64,000 bases of DNA. It comes from Antedon mediterranea (Eukaryota; Echinodermata; Crinoidea; Comatulida; Antedonidae). Position numbers and translations under genes: made by a program. The notes under the pieces were generated by a model, which saw nothing but the letters and a program-made list of their open reading frames with translations, did not search any database and was not told where the DNA came from. Of this stretch, positions 1 through 11,639 are shown in pieces. Numbering within the stretch: position 1 is the stretch's first letter; each line of letters starts with the position of its first letter. Location of the stretch: positions 11,774,501 to 11,838,500 of the forward strand of contig NC_092672.1 in assembly GCF_964355755.1 (NCBI RefSeq), in the 5' to 3' direction.

Positions 1-1486
1 ATTGTGCACAGAATAACCAGTTTGACTCGACAGGGAGCGTTATAAAAATTAAAGGTTGGATATGGGACCAACTAAAGCCAAGATATGCCCTATTAAACAA
101 ATCATATACATTATACTATTATTCGAGGTTTTTTTAACAAAATAATTCAAACAACATTGTTATAATTAGAGTTTCTAGAGCTGGTAGTATTGCTCTATGA
201 TTCATAGTAAACATATCTGTCCTGGTATAAGTTAATATGCATACACATGGCGAAAAGACGAATACAATATTTATATATTTGTTTTGTATTGTGTATTTGT
301 TAATCATGCATTCAATATTCGAATAAAGTGCACTACATACATTGTAATAATTATTGAGTAACACAACATACAAAACAAAATGGATAATATAATATAACAC
401 GTGTTTCGTCGAGTGACCAAGAAGACAAATCGTAAATAAGAATTGGATGAATAAATCAGTACTTACACATCGTAATACCTATTAATATTTAGTGTTGACA
501 ATAAAATGTAATTTATGTTATAGCTTCATAATGTATATCCTACTGTATTTTATTTTTCTTTCATTAAACAATTTCTTCTTATTCATTTCGAATAACACAA
601 GACATCGTATCATACATTCAAAGGAAAAATGATACTTCTATTATTATTTCGAATGTTTATTCCTCTACTGCAAAACAAAGCCCCACGATAATACTAGTGA
701 TAAAAAACGATCGCTCAAGTGTTATGGCGTTGAACCGATAATAACACAAGACGTCAACAAGTTTACGAGACAATTTCATATTTTACGGTTTATTAATATT
801 CAATTCATTAGGATTCTGCAAGCAACTTTGTTAGTCCAATAAAACAACATAAGAACGTGGCTAATTATATAGCATGTGTTTCGTGGAGCAGTCAAAAAGA
901 CTAGTCGTAAAATAAGAATTGGATGAATAAATTATTAGGTCAACTTTTAAAGAAGGCATATTATACACGTATATGTGTTGAAGTCGAAACATTTACCACT
1001 CGGTTCTGTAAGCGAATTATAAATGCGTGCTGCATACAAAGTCAAAGTGACCAATATCACAGCAATTCTTGTTCACGAGAAAATTGGTTTTTTAAGCTTA
1101 AATTCTTAAGATAAAAAACAAACACCAATTCATAGTTTAAAAAATAAAACAAAAATTTGATTTGATTAAGGTATACCCTATGCTAAATTCATGAAAAAAT
1201 TACAGGTAGGACACTCGAAGTGTTGACTAAATGAAAGAAAATTAAACGCCATTTCATAGTATAAAAAAGAAGAGGTAATACACAACGGATTTAATACATG
1301 CAATAGGCTGCCTAAAAAAGTGTATTGAAGTTGAAATCATTATTATTTTACTGCAGTATTATATGCCTACAGAAGCGACTATTACAGATCTACCTGAATC
1401 TGAAAACGCAGCTATTTTTTAGTCTTGCTTTGTGAATATCAACATCAAAAAAGAATCTGCAGGCCTAGGAACAGTAATATATAAGA
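1..1486. other. AT-rich non-coding stretch with a diverged direct repeat
   Basis: No coding sequence is recognisable here. Positions 361-456 and 842-932 are related in direct orientation, offset by about 480 bases: both contain a GTGTTTCGT core followed about 30 bases later by AAGAATTGGATGAATAAAT. A second shared word, ATAACACAAGAC, lies near 592 and 742. The repeats are imperfect, so this is an old local duplication or two copies of a dispersed repeat. The small open frames here have no signal of selection or domain content. Confidence 0.5.
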
Positions 1487-1612
1487 TTCCAACTAGAATG
1501 CAAATCAACGCAAGGACGTACGATGTAACGTACATGTAAGTGATTTGACCAATCACTAGAAATGGGTTATTCGAACTGCCGCTTTTTTGTTTGCAATGCG
1601 TTCTAGTGGGAA
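1487..1612. mobile_element. Degenerate MITE of the CCCACTAG terminal-repeat family
   Basis: The left end reads TTCCAACTAGAATGCAAA. The reverse complement of the right end reads TTCCCACTAGAACGCATTGC. These inverted ends match the ends of the better preserved element at 16594-16771, as do the internal words CAACGCAAGGACGTA and TTGACCAAT. No coding capacity is seen. The target duplication cannot be called here because the ends have decayed. Confidence 0.5.
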
Positions 1613-2910
1613 ATAAGGATCACTGGCCAACGAATTTTAGTGAATTCTTCCCAAGCAGACTAGATGTCTACTTAAAAATAATTATTTAGTTCCTGACCCC
1701 GACTTAAAAGAAGATTTACCTTATACCGTAGGTCTATAGATATTCTATTTACCAGGAAAGAATTTGATGGTAATGATCGCATTTAAAACACTACAAAAAG
1801 AAATAAAAAGGGGTGAATTCTCACAAAACTATGCTAAAAAAACATTACAATGCGATGCTGCGTTTAGAATCAAGCTATCCTAATAGGTAATGCAGTGGTT
1901 AGCTAATTGAACTAACTACTTAAGGTGTACTTCGTAGAGCTTTAAATTAGTTTGGAGAAAACACAATGTGTGGATTTTGAAATAAAACGCCTTGCTTATT
2001 AATTCTATGCAAGAACAACTTTCTATTATGATTGATAAGTGCTAACAAAGAGTAAATAATTACTATATGACTGATTGTACATGGTATTTGTTGTGTCAGA
2101 GAACAGTCCATCGTTCATACAAAATATCACTTTCATTACGGTACATTTTAATGCATTATATGGGTCAGACGACAGAGGTTTACCATTAAGCCTCTGGTCA
2201 CGATTTGGCGAAAACGTCACGTATGGAAATGTACGTTATTGAGACAAAGGTAGTGTGGAGCTGAATAACAATTTAGCAATAATTTAAATATAGGCCTCTG
2301 TACAAAAAAAGTATTGAGTATAGAGAGTGTGACGGCACAATTATCAGGTACTACAAGACTTTGTCGCTGCTTTTACGACGTTTGATAATTACTAGTAGTG
2401 CAACAATAGCAGCTCCCTAAAAGAGCAGAATTGAACTAAGGGCGCATTTTTACATAAAAGATTAAAAGTGCTCTTCTAAATTTCAAATTTCAGTTAAAAA
2501 GGTGTAAAAACAAAATCACTCAAATAAAAAAATATTGATTAAACTTTGTATAATTGTATTCAACTTCAACTATAAAACATTATATTACTATTCAATTCAA
2601 CTGCTGAAATAGTGGATGGCATTTGCCAGTATCTGCACTTTTAGAATGTAGCAATACTGATATCTACGAACATAAAGTTGTATCTAAATGTAAATATTCC
2701 AATTAATCGAATATTTTAATTACATGATAATATAAGGCCATGAAAACTAATCATCTACAAAGGAACATTTATAGTCGTCATTTCCTTTACTATGTAGAAC
2801 TTCATCTGCGTATTTAGCGCTATAAATCGCACATTGGTGTTGGTCACATTCAAGCAGATAAGATTCTCTTTTATTTCCCAACTAGTCACTTTGCCGGGTG
2901 AAATTATTTC

Positions 2911-3849
2911 TTTTCCTGTTAGGTTAAGGCAGAAACTATAGAGGGCCTGAATCCATACATGAATATCCATGATGAGACGGCAAACACTGAAAATACTTTC
3001 AACGCGGTAACCGAAAATGATCTCTCGTCGCGCTGCTAGGGTAGCTGCTGCAAAAACACTCACCGAACATGGTAGACGTCGCACGTACGTAAAATATTGA
3101 GTGTAAATGAAATGGATTAAGAATTTGGCACTAAAATGACATACATGTTTCATGTTAGTCTAACATTGTACCCTTAGATATAACATTAACATGAATTATT
3201 CCCTATATATGTACACATAGGACAATCTTTTAAAAGAACTGCTAATGCAAAAACAAAATAAATAAAATAAAAACGTTATAATATATATTTTGCTTATGTT
3301 TCTAAAATCTTTTTTTTTTTTTACATTTAACAATGTACATATTAAATGAATTAATGAATTAACTCACACATAACCTTAGAATAAATTTTGATTATGTTAT
3401 ATTAGGTTTAATTTTAGACTAATATTAGATTCTGCCAAAAAAGGAAAGACAATTAATTTAGCAACCCGACAACGTCAGGATAGGCCTATAGGTAGCGTAC
3501 GATGTTCTTTACCAGCTAGGCCTACAAAACTAAGCCAAACCAATCTAGGCTTAGAAACGTCTCCGAGAGAACATTCGACGCGAGCTATACTGTGCATTGT
3601 TTTTCTCTTTTTATCATAATTTACCTTAATAAAACGCACGTTTAAGACAAGAAATTACCTGGTTTAATGTTTTTAAAGTTATATGAATTATTTTTACAAA
3701 ACGTCAAAAACAACATCGAGAGAAAAAGAGTACTGTAACTACTATCTGCACTGCATCACAGACAGTGTTTTGCAGGTATGACGTCATGAGCTCAGGCATG
3801 CATCATGAATATTCAGTTTATAGTTTCTGCCTTAACCTAATAGGAAAAA
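2911..3849. repeat. Inverted repeat pair (arms 2911-2989 and 3763-3849)
   Basis: The left arm contains TTAGGTTAAGGCAGAAACTA and then a CATGAATATCCATGATG word. The right arm carries their reverse complements (TAGTTTCTGCCTTAACCTAA and CATCATGAATATTC). Both arms continue into a shared CAAAACACTG-like word. About 770 bases separate the arms, and that spacer contains a copy of the R1 dispersed repeat. No protein is recognised. A 132-codon minus-strand open frame (2755-3153) crosses the left arm and is treated as non-coding. Confidence 0.5.
3431..3753 (+). repeat. R1 dispersed repeat, copy 1
   Basis: The segment matches 10920-11210 along almost its whole length. Shared words in order are GGAAAGACAAT, TTTACCAGCT, CCTACAAAACTAAGCC, TAGAAACGTCT, CGACGCGAGCTAT, TTTTTCTCTTTTTATCAT and ACCTGGTTTAA. 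Related pieces lie at 49299-49430 (same strand) and 54650-54846 (opposite strand). No coding capacity or clear target duplication is visible, so the element class is unknown. Confidence 0.7.
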
Positions 3850-4210
3850 TGTGGCCGGGTGGCCAATACGTTTTGCGGAATTATGTTCCATTATTGAAGA
3901 ACTAAAAGTATAATTTGAAATTAGTCATACAGCTTTGTAGGATAATGTGAGCAAAATAACACTGATAACGGCATTTCGGTAATACCGGTAATATTCATAT
4001 ACTTCAAATGAAATACAAAGGCGAAGATCGAATCTATCTCTTGCTGCAATTGTGACTTGTTTAACATGCAGGTGTTTTATTTTTTTACATCATGTGAATT
4101 AATTGCTATGATATTTTGTTAATCGATATTTGGTATTTGTCAAATAGATTCAAGCATTATTCTACGAATGAATTGTTTCCATAAATGTTTGATCTATATT
4201 TATTCATGTG

Positions 4211-4232
4211 TTCTTCATTCTTTCTTCTTCAG
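4211..4232 (+). promoter_or_regulatory. Probable 3' splice site upstream of the gene 1 start codon
   Basis: A run of pyrimidines (TTCTTCATTC then TTTCTTCTTC) ends in AG at 4231-4232, the layout of a spliceosomal acceptor. The exon would begin at 4233, 17 bases before the ATG at 4250. An in-frame TGA at 4190-4192 and the lack of an in-frame ATG between it and 4250 support a start downstream of this site. The simplest reading is a 5' UTR intron with the first exon further upstream, which I could not locate. Confidence 0.6.
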
Positions 4233-4249
4233 GAAGAGGCACTACAGGC

Positions 4250-5590
4250 ATGGCCGTGTTTATGACTGTTGTTTTACTATTCGCGTATTGCGTTTCTCAA
4301 AGTGAATGTACTACTATTGTCAGAGGCCCGGAGGATGCTGAATACATTGAAGGAAATGAATTAGCTTACATTTTTTGTATTTTACAAGGTTATAACGAAA
4401 TGGATGACATATTTTGGGAGAAAGATGGAGTAAGAATCGAAAATTCACAAAAATATGTATACAATGTGGATTATGCGAATAATATTTTTGGTATTTTTAT
4501 TAAAGGAATAGAGCGGTCTGATCGGGGTGAGTATAACTGTGCTGTTTTTGTTGAAAAAACTGAAGAAACTGTGGAATCTGAACCAGCTGTTCTGACCATT
4601 CACGAAATTCCACCTGAGCGTTATCCAAGGATTGAAACAATGGAACCTTACAAAGCTGGTGATTCGGCAGTCATATCGTGTATTTCTGAATATACTAATC
4701 CTAGACCCGAACTTGCGCTCTATCGTTCTGGAAATAACAAGCCGCTTCTTGCCATGACTATCATAGATGAAGGAATTAATATAATAAAAATTACTTACTC
4801 ATTCACGCCAACAATAGATGACAATAATTCGAAATTCTGTTGTAAACTAACTATTCCAAGACTTGCATTTGTACGATACGGTAATAACGTTACGATAGAT
4901 GTTCAGTTCGCGCCTGTATTATCTATTAAACACGAGGAGGTTCTTGAAAGTGGAAAAATAGCGGTCCTTATATGTGAAACAACTGAGTCAAATCCAGAAG
5001 CAAGGGATTATGAATGGAGTCACAAGGATGGCCAACTTTTTACTGATAATTTTAGCGCTAATGGGAAAATTATGCGCATTAAAAATCCCACGCAGTATTT
5101 AAATGGTACCGTTTTAGTTTGTTCTGCAAGGAACTCAATAGGAATTGCAATAACAGAAGTTACACTATACGTGGAAAAAGGAGGTATGTCTGGTTCAGAT
5201 CGTCCGTCAACAATTGCTGGTTCAGCCGAACAAAACGGACAAAAAAGCATGGATATTTTGTTAAAGACTGTTATAATTGCTGGAATAATCACAATAAGTG
5301 TTATAACATTGTTAGTGTTACCGTTATGTTTACATCACGTGTGTATCAACCGTCATGCGATTGACTCTTTGGGCAGAAAAATATCACAGCCTCAAATATA
5401 TTTTGAAGCTAACGACCGTGTGCTTCCGACCCCACCGGAAAATATGGAAAACTACACGTGGAAAAGATCTTTAGCCGTGCAGGTTCCAGATGATTTGGAA
5501 ATAGATATCGAAATGGTTTATCAAGAAATATCAGATAAATGTCGAAGCAGTCGCAACACACTTGCAAAAAATACGTCCACTTATAGTTAG
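4250..5590 (+). CDS. Three-Ig-domain type I transmembrane receptor, gene 1
   Basis: The protein has 446 residues and is probably a cell-surface adhesion or recognition receptor. I chose the ATG at 4250: it has G at -3 and G at +4 and is followed at once by a signal peptide (about 1-20). The frame extends upstream to a GTG at 4208, but that part reads through a splice acceptor. Ig domain 1 spans about 25-118 (C43, W56, C97, with DRGEYNC before the second Cys). Ig domain 2 spans about 122-218 (C144, C198); its usual core Trp is Leu157. Ig domain 3 spans about 220-308 (C242, W256, C291). N-glycosylation sequons lie at N192, N213, N267 and N285. A membrane helix (about 339-361) precedes an 85-residue tail with QPQIYFEANDRVL (Y384), RSLAVQVPDDLE and VYQEI (Y424). 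The tail blocks match gene 2 at 33481. The whole coding region is one exon, unusual for a multi-Ig receptor. The ligand is unknown and no symbol is assigned. Confidence 0.87.
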   Translation: MAVFMTVVLLFAYCVSQSECTTIVRGPEDAEYIEGNELAYIFCILQGYNEMDDIFWEKDGVRIENSQKYVYNVDYANNIFGIFIKGIERSDRGEYNCAVFVEKTEETVESEPAVLTIHEIPPERYPRIETMEPYKAGDSAVISCISEYTNPRPELALYRSGNNKPLLAMTIIDEGINIIKITYSFTPTIDDNNSKFCCKLTIPRLAFVRYGNNVTIDVQFAPVLSIKHEEVLESGKIAVLICETTESNPEARDYEWSHKDGQLFTDNFSANGKIMRIKNPTQYLNGTVLVCSARNSIGIAITEVTLYVEKGGMSGSDRPSTIAGSAEQNGQKSMDILLKTVIIAGIITISVITLLVLPLCLHHVCINRHAIDSLGRKISQPQIYFEANDRVLPTPPENMENYTWKRSLAVQVPDDLEIDIEMVYQEISDKCRSSRNTLAKNTSTYS

Positions 5591-6643
5591 TGTAATTACA
5601 TAAGATGGGTAGTTTTGTTTAGTGTCTTTTTTTATCACTCCTTATACTGTACAATTAACAGATGGGGATTTAAATCAATGTAAGTAAGTGTTACTGTAAT
5701 AGGAGGCATCCATCAATTCTGTTACGCAAAAAAAACAAACATAGAACCAATAGATTAACATACATTATTTATAAGAATTCAACGTTTACGAATTATGCTA
5801 TGTCATCACGTGATATGCAGTCTCTTAATTAATGTTGTTTTGACACACGTATAACACATTAGATTATTGTAATGTTTGCAGAAATTAGATGTTCACAGTA
5901 CTGGCTCAAAGTTCAACATGGTTGGGAGAAACAATGTATGGGTTGCCAAACGATACCTGAAAAAAATTTACTGTTTTTTCTTTCAATAATACTGTTTTCC
6001 ATTCAACGAATGTAAAATATTGGTGTTATAACCACGTATTGTCCTGCAGTGAATCTGTATATAATTAATCAACACAAATCTTTCTGCTTTCTCATTGAAT
6101 CGGATAGTAAATGCTAGGCTATGACAAACTTACGAAACTCAACATTTGGTCCCGGAGAAGAGCAACTACTGACAACACTTCATAATGTGCTTTGGCCTAT
6201 ATCGCTTGGCACGAAAATCTAAAAATATTTTACAGAACTGTATACTGATAAATGTAATAAACTAAACAACAATGTTATACAACAAAATCAAAACGATAAG
6301 GATGTTATTTCATTATAATATTTTGTAGAATAAGCATCATATCAATTGTTAACTCATAATTATACAACGGATTACAAGCTAATTTTCTAATACTTTTTTC
6401 ATTTAATTTTGTTTATTGAATGAATGACTTTATCTGAGTAATGTATGTGTGTATTGTATCTATTCCAGTATACAGATTTTGTTTTTGTTGAATAATTCAT
6501 ACATAACGAAGGAGGATAATTATATATATAATTATGAACAAGTCATAGATACACAGGATGATTCATTATATACACCAGTCAATTGCAATTATATATTTGT
6601 ATAATTGCATTTAGCACGAAAAAAAAAACCAGTTGATCTTGAT

Positions 6644-6647
<4 letters not shown>
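5591..6647. other. Gene 1 downstream region, putative 3' UTR and intergenic
   Basis: No further coding sequence is seen after the TAG stop. The first good AATAAA hexamer I noticed on the + strand is at 6256-6261, about 670 bases past the stop. In DNA this AT-rich such hexamers occur by chance, so the end of the transcript is not fixed. No repeat was recognised in this stretch. Confidence 0.35.

Positions 6648-6691
<44 letters not shown>
6648..6691. repeat. (TA)n microsatellite
   Basis: An uninterrupted TA dinucleotide run of about 44 bases forms the tail of the adjacent SINE copy. The same junction (TA run followed by AAACAAATCAGGCA) recurs at about 31760, so the run belongs to the element rather than being an independent microsatellite. 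Confidence 0.9.
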
Positions 6692-6694
<3 letters not shown>

Positions 6695-6850
6695 AAATCA
6701 GGCACAGAACATTAATTCTAAACCGCCCGGTGATATACTGAAATGTAATTAATTAATTTGAAACGATAAAGATGAGGAAATCTGTGAGAATGAGAAAAAG
6801 TCGCCCCAACCGAGACTCGAACTCGGACCGCCTGCTTGATATGCAGATGT
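6648..6850 (-). mobile_element. tRNA-derived SINE with (TA)n tail, 5'-truncated copy
   Basis: Read on the minus strand, the right end has a tRNA B-box-like word (GAGTTCGAGTC). It is followed by a body shared nearly base for base with 31708-31985 (words such as CAGATTTCCTCATCTTTATC and CCTGATTTGTTTA) and a terminal (TA)n run at 6648-6691. The A-box half of the tRNA head, present in the 31.7-kb copy, is missing; similarity stops at about 6846. Such elements are transcribed by RNA polymerase III and mobilised by LINE proteins. Confidence 0.8.
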
Positions 6851-7479
6851 CCTATATACATATATAGTTCAACAATGTTACTACCCTGTTACTCACAGCG
6901 TTAGTAGGGATCCACATCATTTACTATACTTTATTTATTTCTACGGAAAAACTAAAAAAAAACGAATGTACGTATGCGCAGTTAAAAAAAAGAGAAAACT
7001 CAGATTTCTATCAACAAACAATTAGTGTTTATATTCCCATCGGGCAGATCCAAGTGGACTCACGTCTGGGAAAATTATGTTCAAGCCGTTGATTTCAAGT
7101 CGTTTATAACCCGTATTTTTCAAAACCATGTTTTGCTCGAGACTGGGTATATGATTTGTAGTTTGATAGCTTGACATTAATTTAATATATTTACTGAAGT
7201 CCTAGCTAATGTAATTTGTCAATGTTTTTAACACTTACTATAATTTCTTATCTAAACACGTCTCCAGCATCAACAGCAAAACTATTGTCGATATAAATAT
7301 TCTGTTCTGTGTATAATTTGTATATAGTTTGAACAAATTGATATTGTAATTTATTATTAAAGATAGGGAATAACTTTGGCATTTTATTCTTCTTGTGTTT
7401 AATTCATTACTGAGTTTGCTCGTAAACATGTTGTGACTTCCACCACTTCCGCAAAAACAATGTAACTGTTGTTCTTTAA

Positions 7480-7560
7480 AGATGTATTGACTCCAAAATA
7501 TATGAAAATGAAGATTAAATAAATCCGACTTTGAAATAGGTTATTAACATATATAAAACA
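7480..7560 (+). mobile_element. Left end of a TTAA-flanked MITE, partial copy
   Basis: After TTAA at 7476-7479 the sequence AGATGTATTGACTCC and the following TGAAAATGAAGATTAA resemble the left end of the complete element at 12735-13062. Similarity fades by about 7560 and no matching right end was found nearby, so this is a remnant. Confidence 0.5.
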
Positions 7561-10500
7561 CAAAACAGTAGCAAACCATACGAATAACCGTTTTCTGATA
7601 ATAGTGTATAATACGGACATTATCTAAAGTACAATTTTAAGATCTCGGCTAAATATCTTATAAAAAGGTATATGCTTACTTCTAACTTCGAACCGCTTCA
7701 AAGAATACCATGCTGTCTTGATTATTGTCATAATTTAAATAAACATCCACGTAGTTTGCCTTACTAAGTTATTCCTTTATTTATTTTCATTTAGAGAAAA
7801 CACAGAAGCAATGAAACTGTGATCTTGTGATGACTAACTAAGAAAACGATTTAGCCAAAACCTTAATTTTTAACAATATAAAAAAAGTTATAACATGTCA
7901 GTAAAAATGTTAACACTTTAAAATGCAATTTCTTAAACGAATATAAAAGTTAAAAAGTTTATTCATTGTAACCATCATGATTATGATATAAAATAAAACT
8001 ATATGATACAATTTGAAATAAACAAAACGTTAATTTTTATGAGTAAACAGTAAAATTATTATTAATAAATAATTTCGCTGGAAACAGATTTCAACGCTGT
8101 AGAATGATGCTAAGCAACGTAAGTATTTTGACCAATAACACAAAAGATATCCACAGAACTTTTGTCTGTGATTGGTCAACTTACATGTTTTGCGAGTACT
8201 TTATTTTTTGGGAACATTTTAGACGTAACATATCTTTAGACTAGAAGCCCAAATATTCAGAGTGATGGCAGTTCGTATGTTTTTTTTTTCAAATGCGAAT
8301 AAAAGTGCACGTCAGTAATACACATTCAGTATTTCTAAAAGTGGTCTTTAAGTTTAAATAAAAATGTATTTAAAAACATATTATGATGTTAATATAAACC
8401 ACTATCTAATCCGCGGATTACACTGATACACTTAATGTCTCAATAGCACTCTGGTCTATCAAAACATAATTATGAAATATAATTCTCTTCAAGAGGTTTA
8501 ATATAGCATGATCTTCAATTAATATGAATAAATATGAAATAAACCGACTTTTAGGTTCAAGTACATGACTTAAGTCTGTCTTTCGTTTCATCTTATCTAA
8601 TTGAGCTCAGATGTCCTTCTTAAATATTATCCACTTTCTCATTTAATAAAATCTATTAAAATGTAATTTGACAAAAAGTCGGAATTTACGTATATTAGTT
8701 GGAATCATTGCATCAAATAATTAAGACTATTCAAAATAGGTCTACGATTTGAATGTTTATGGAGTGAGCACCTTTTTATGGGATTGGAATAGTGCGTTGT
8801 ACGACATTTTAAATAACCAAGTCGAGTTGAATCTCCAGTGCATATCTAATTTCATGAAAGTTTCACGAAAAATGCTAAAACAATCATTATTAGTTTCGAA
8901 CGCGCGGTAGTCACTTGCATCGCGGTGAACAACATCTTAAGGTGTATTGCTGGCGGAATAGGAACCAATTACTCACCAGGATGGGATGGACTGATTAAAA
9001 TAATGCTCGATACGTGATATGTATTGTAGTATTCAACAAAATATAAAGAACACAGGTGTCATGAAACACTACCGTACATACGTGGGTTATTATTGGCTGC
9101 GGTAAATTGTGGATGAACATACACGTTTTAATATTAGGCCTATTGTGTATGTATTAAATTCATCGCTTAAATGTATTTTCAGTAATCTGGTACAGAATAA
9201 TTTATTGGACAGCAAACTGTAATTTTAGTTATTTTAAATCCTACGATAGGCCAATCATCAGTTTCATATGGCTAACACTTGATTACAATAAAGTACACAG
9301 AAACATTTCTTTTAGTATATAGTAATATACAGTAGCAGGCCTAGCATTGAATCAATAGAAATACATGCATAATAGACAAACGAGAGCCGATTATCGTAGT
9401 CAAACAACTCGAAACAGTGGGACTGTTTCATGTCAAGCGATGGTAACAGACACATATATATCACACATGTGGCCTGCTTCCAGTCCATTATCTAATTGGT
9501 AACTAAACCTAACCTAAAATCTCTAAAATGATACTTTATACTATATTATGAAACACAGGACATCAACAATATTTCCATATGAACATACACTAACTACAGC
9601 TACAACTTGCTTGAAAAATAGCGATGACATATGGTTTTAAAGTCAGGCAATGTATGTTATTGTTAGGAGGCAGGTGTAGACATGTTGTAGTCCTCAAACA
9701 AGAAACTCATGCAGATACTGTCACTATGAACATCGGATGGAAACAGTGATAGGACATATTGATGGAAATAGCCAGTGGTACGTACACAAACGAGGGTGAC
9801 CGTTTAAAATAGATACTATATCTAATTCAATACATTTTAATCGTTGTGTTCCAGATCTGTTATATGGTTATATAGGCATACATTATTTTTAATAAACTTG
9901 TCGATGCGATGTATTTTCGTGTGTCTATAACACTGGAAACAACACACCACCCTCGCAAGCGTGTATACATTTAATACGTAACACATTTAATGACAAAAAA
10001 AATAAATATTCTATTAAATAGTAGACCTAACAGTACTGTATGTGATTATAAGTAGATTATTTTAATTTGTTATACAAGATGCACAATTACCGGTGAGTTA
10101 GTCACTACAATGTAAGTCATCAATAGACAGCACCTGTTTCTAAAACGCTTAGATTAAAGTATAATTCACAGTGAGAATAATATAATGAAGATCAATCCAA
10201 TTATATTAATTATTAGATCACCCAATGCCCCTTTGACCCTTTTCATTTCAATAAATTATGAACGAAAATCTTCGTGTTTATTACAAGAGGAGGCGAGGTT
10301 ACATAAGATGACACAAAAGCCAAAGAATATAATTCTGCTGATTTATCAAGTTCAGTTTGATTTTTCGAAAATGAATTCATGAACTACAATATTGCTTAAA
10401 AGGGAGGATTAATAAAATATAACCTGAAATGACAAAACTACATGCAATAAACGATGTTACAGATGTCATACACAACACATACACGGAATGATGAAGAACT

Positions 10501-10919
10501 GTTAAGAGCGAAAGGATACGGAACATTTATTTTTACTGGAAACAAGAAAAGCAAGGAATAGACAACTTTAATGTATACCAAATACTGATAGATCATGGAC
10601 TGTTATGCTTCTACCAGACCTGAAGACGACCGACCGATACGTTAACTTTCATATAAAAAAAGGATAACATTTAAAGACACTAGACATACATTTTTTCTAA
10701 TTTTAGGTCACATACTACATTTTAAGTGAATATTTTTTCCGTCTTTAAACGGTTAAATTTGTGAAAAATAAGTCCATTCCAATAATATTTGCGACCCGCT
10801 GTAATTCCTAACAAACATGAATCGCGCGGATTGATATTTTCATATTGTGATGTGATGCATCCACTTTGGCCGATCTCGTAAACCAAGAAAAGAAGCTTCC
10901 CCAATTTGTATTAATGTAT
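7561..10919. other. Non-coding stretch without recognised genes
   Basis: The sequence is AT-rich and stop codons are frequent in all frames; nothing longer than about 70 codons stands out. Around 8095-8200 there are words (GCAACGTAAGT, TTGACCAATAAC, GTGATTGGTCAA) that resemble the interior of the CCCACTAG MITE family, possibly a decayed copy. TGTTTCATGTCAA near 9425 recurs near 29635 with similar flanks. No RNA gene was identified. Confidence 0.4.
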
Positions 10920-11210
10920 TCTTCCAAAAGAGGAAAGACAATAATTCAGCAACAAGACAATGTCAGGCTAGGCATAGCTAGCCCACGATGTTCGTATGTT
11001 ACCGCTCTTTACCAGCTGAGCCTACAAAACTAAGCCTAACTAAGCTAGGCCTAGAAACGTCTACGAGAGAACTTTCGACGCGAGCTATTAGGTAGTACAT
11101 CGTTTTTCTCTTTTATCATATTTAACCTTAGAACGCACATAAGACAAGAAATGACCTGGTTTAAAATACATATGTATGCATTATTTTGACAAAACGCCCA
11201 AAATTGCAGG
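10920..11210 (+). repeat. R1 dispersed repeat, copy 2
   Basis: This copy aligns with 3431-3720 in the same orientation from AGGAAAGACAAT through CGACGCGAGCTATTA to GACAAGAAATGACCTGG and AAAACGCCC. It differs by scattered substitutions and small indels. No open frame is shared between copies, which argues against a conserved exon. Confidence 0.7.
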
Positions 11211-11639
11211 TCCAGTGTCTTTAAGAATAGCTAGATCTTTATATATTTGTTTAACAGTTTAATACATTTCTCTACAATTACAAACCTTGAAATACACATC
11301 TGTATAAACGCTATTTGTTACAAGGAAATGACATTTTGACGAATCATGAAAATACTGCCCTCATAATCACTGAATTGCATTGTTGTTCTTAAAATACTAT
11401 TACATTTCCCGCCATTATTAATTATATTATGAAATGATATTTGCACGTACGGTGCATTATTCTGCTTCATCACGTGTAAGGCCTACTTCCGAAGAATCAG
11501 ACAATACAGTATGATTGCATTCCGTATGGTATAATTGTAAAATGTTATAATTCATATTTTCTATATGTGGCAGATAAATCAGTAGATATTGATGCAATTG
11601 ACTTTACTATCTTATACAATTTCTGAATGACATCTTTAT

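Noticed and set aside
2755-3153. 132-codon open frame on the minus strand upstream of gene 1
   Set aside because: It crosses one arm of an inverted repeat and lacks a recognisable domain; the repeat, not selection, probably explains the open stretch.
4208-4249. Fourteen-residue N-terminal extension of gene 1
   Set aside because: It begins at GTG, is translated from a polypyrimidine tract and splice acceptor, and would put a polar stretch before the signal peptide. The ATG at 4250 is preferred.
5020-5364. Open frames overlapping gene 1 in other frames (5020-5292 minus, 5119-5364 plus)
   Set aside because: They are shadows of the receptor coding sequence with no independent evidence.
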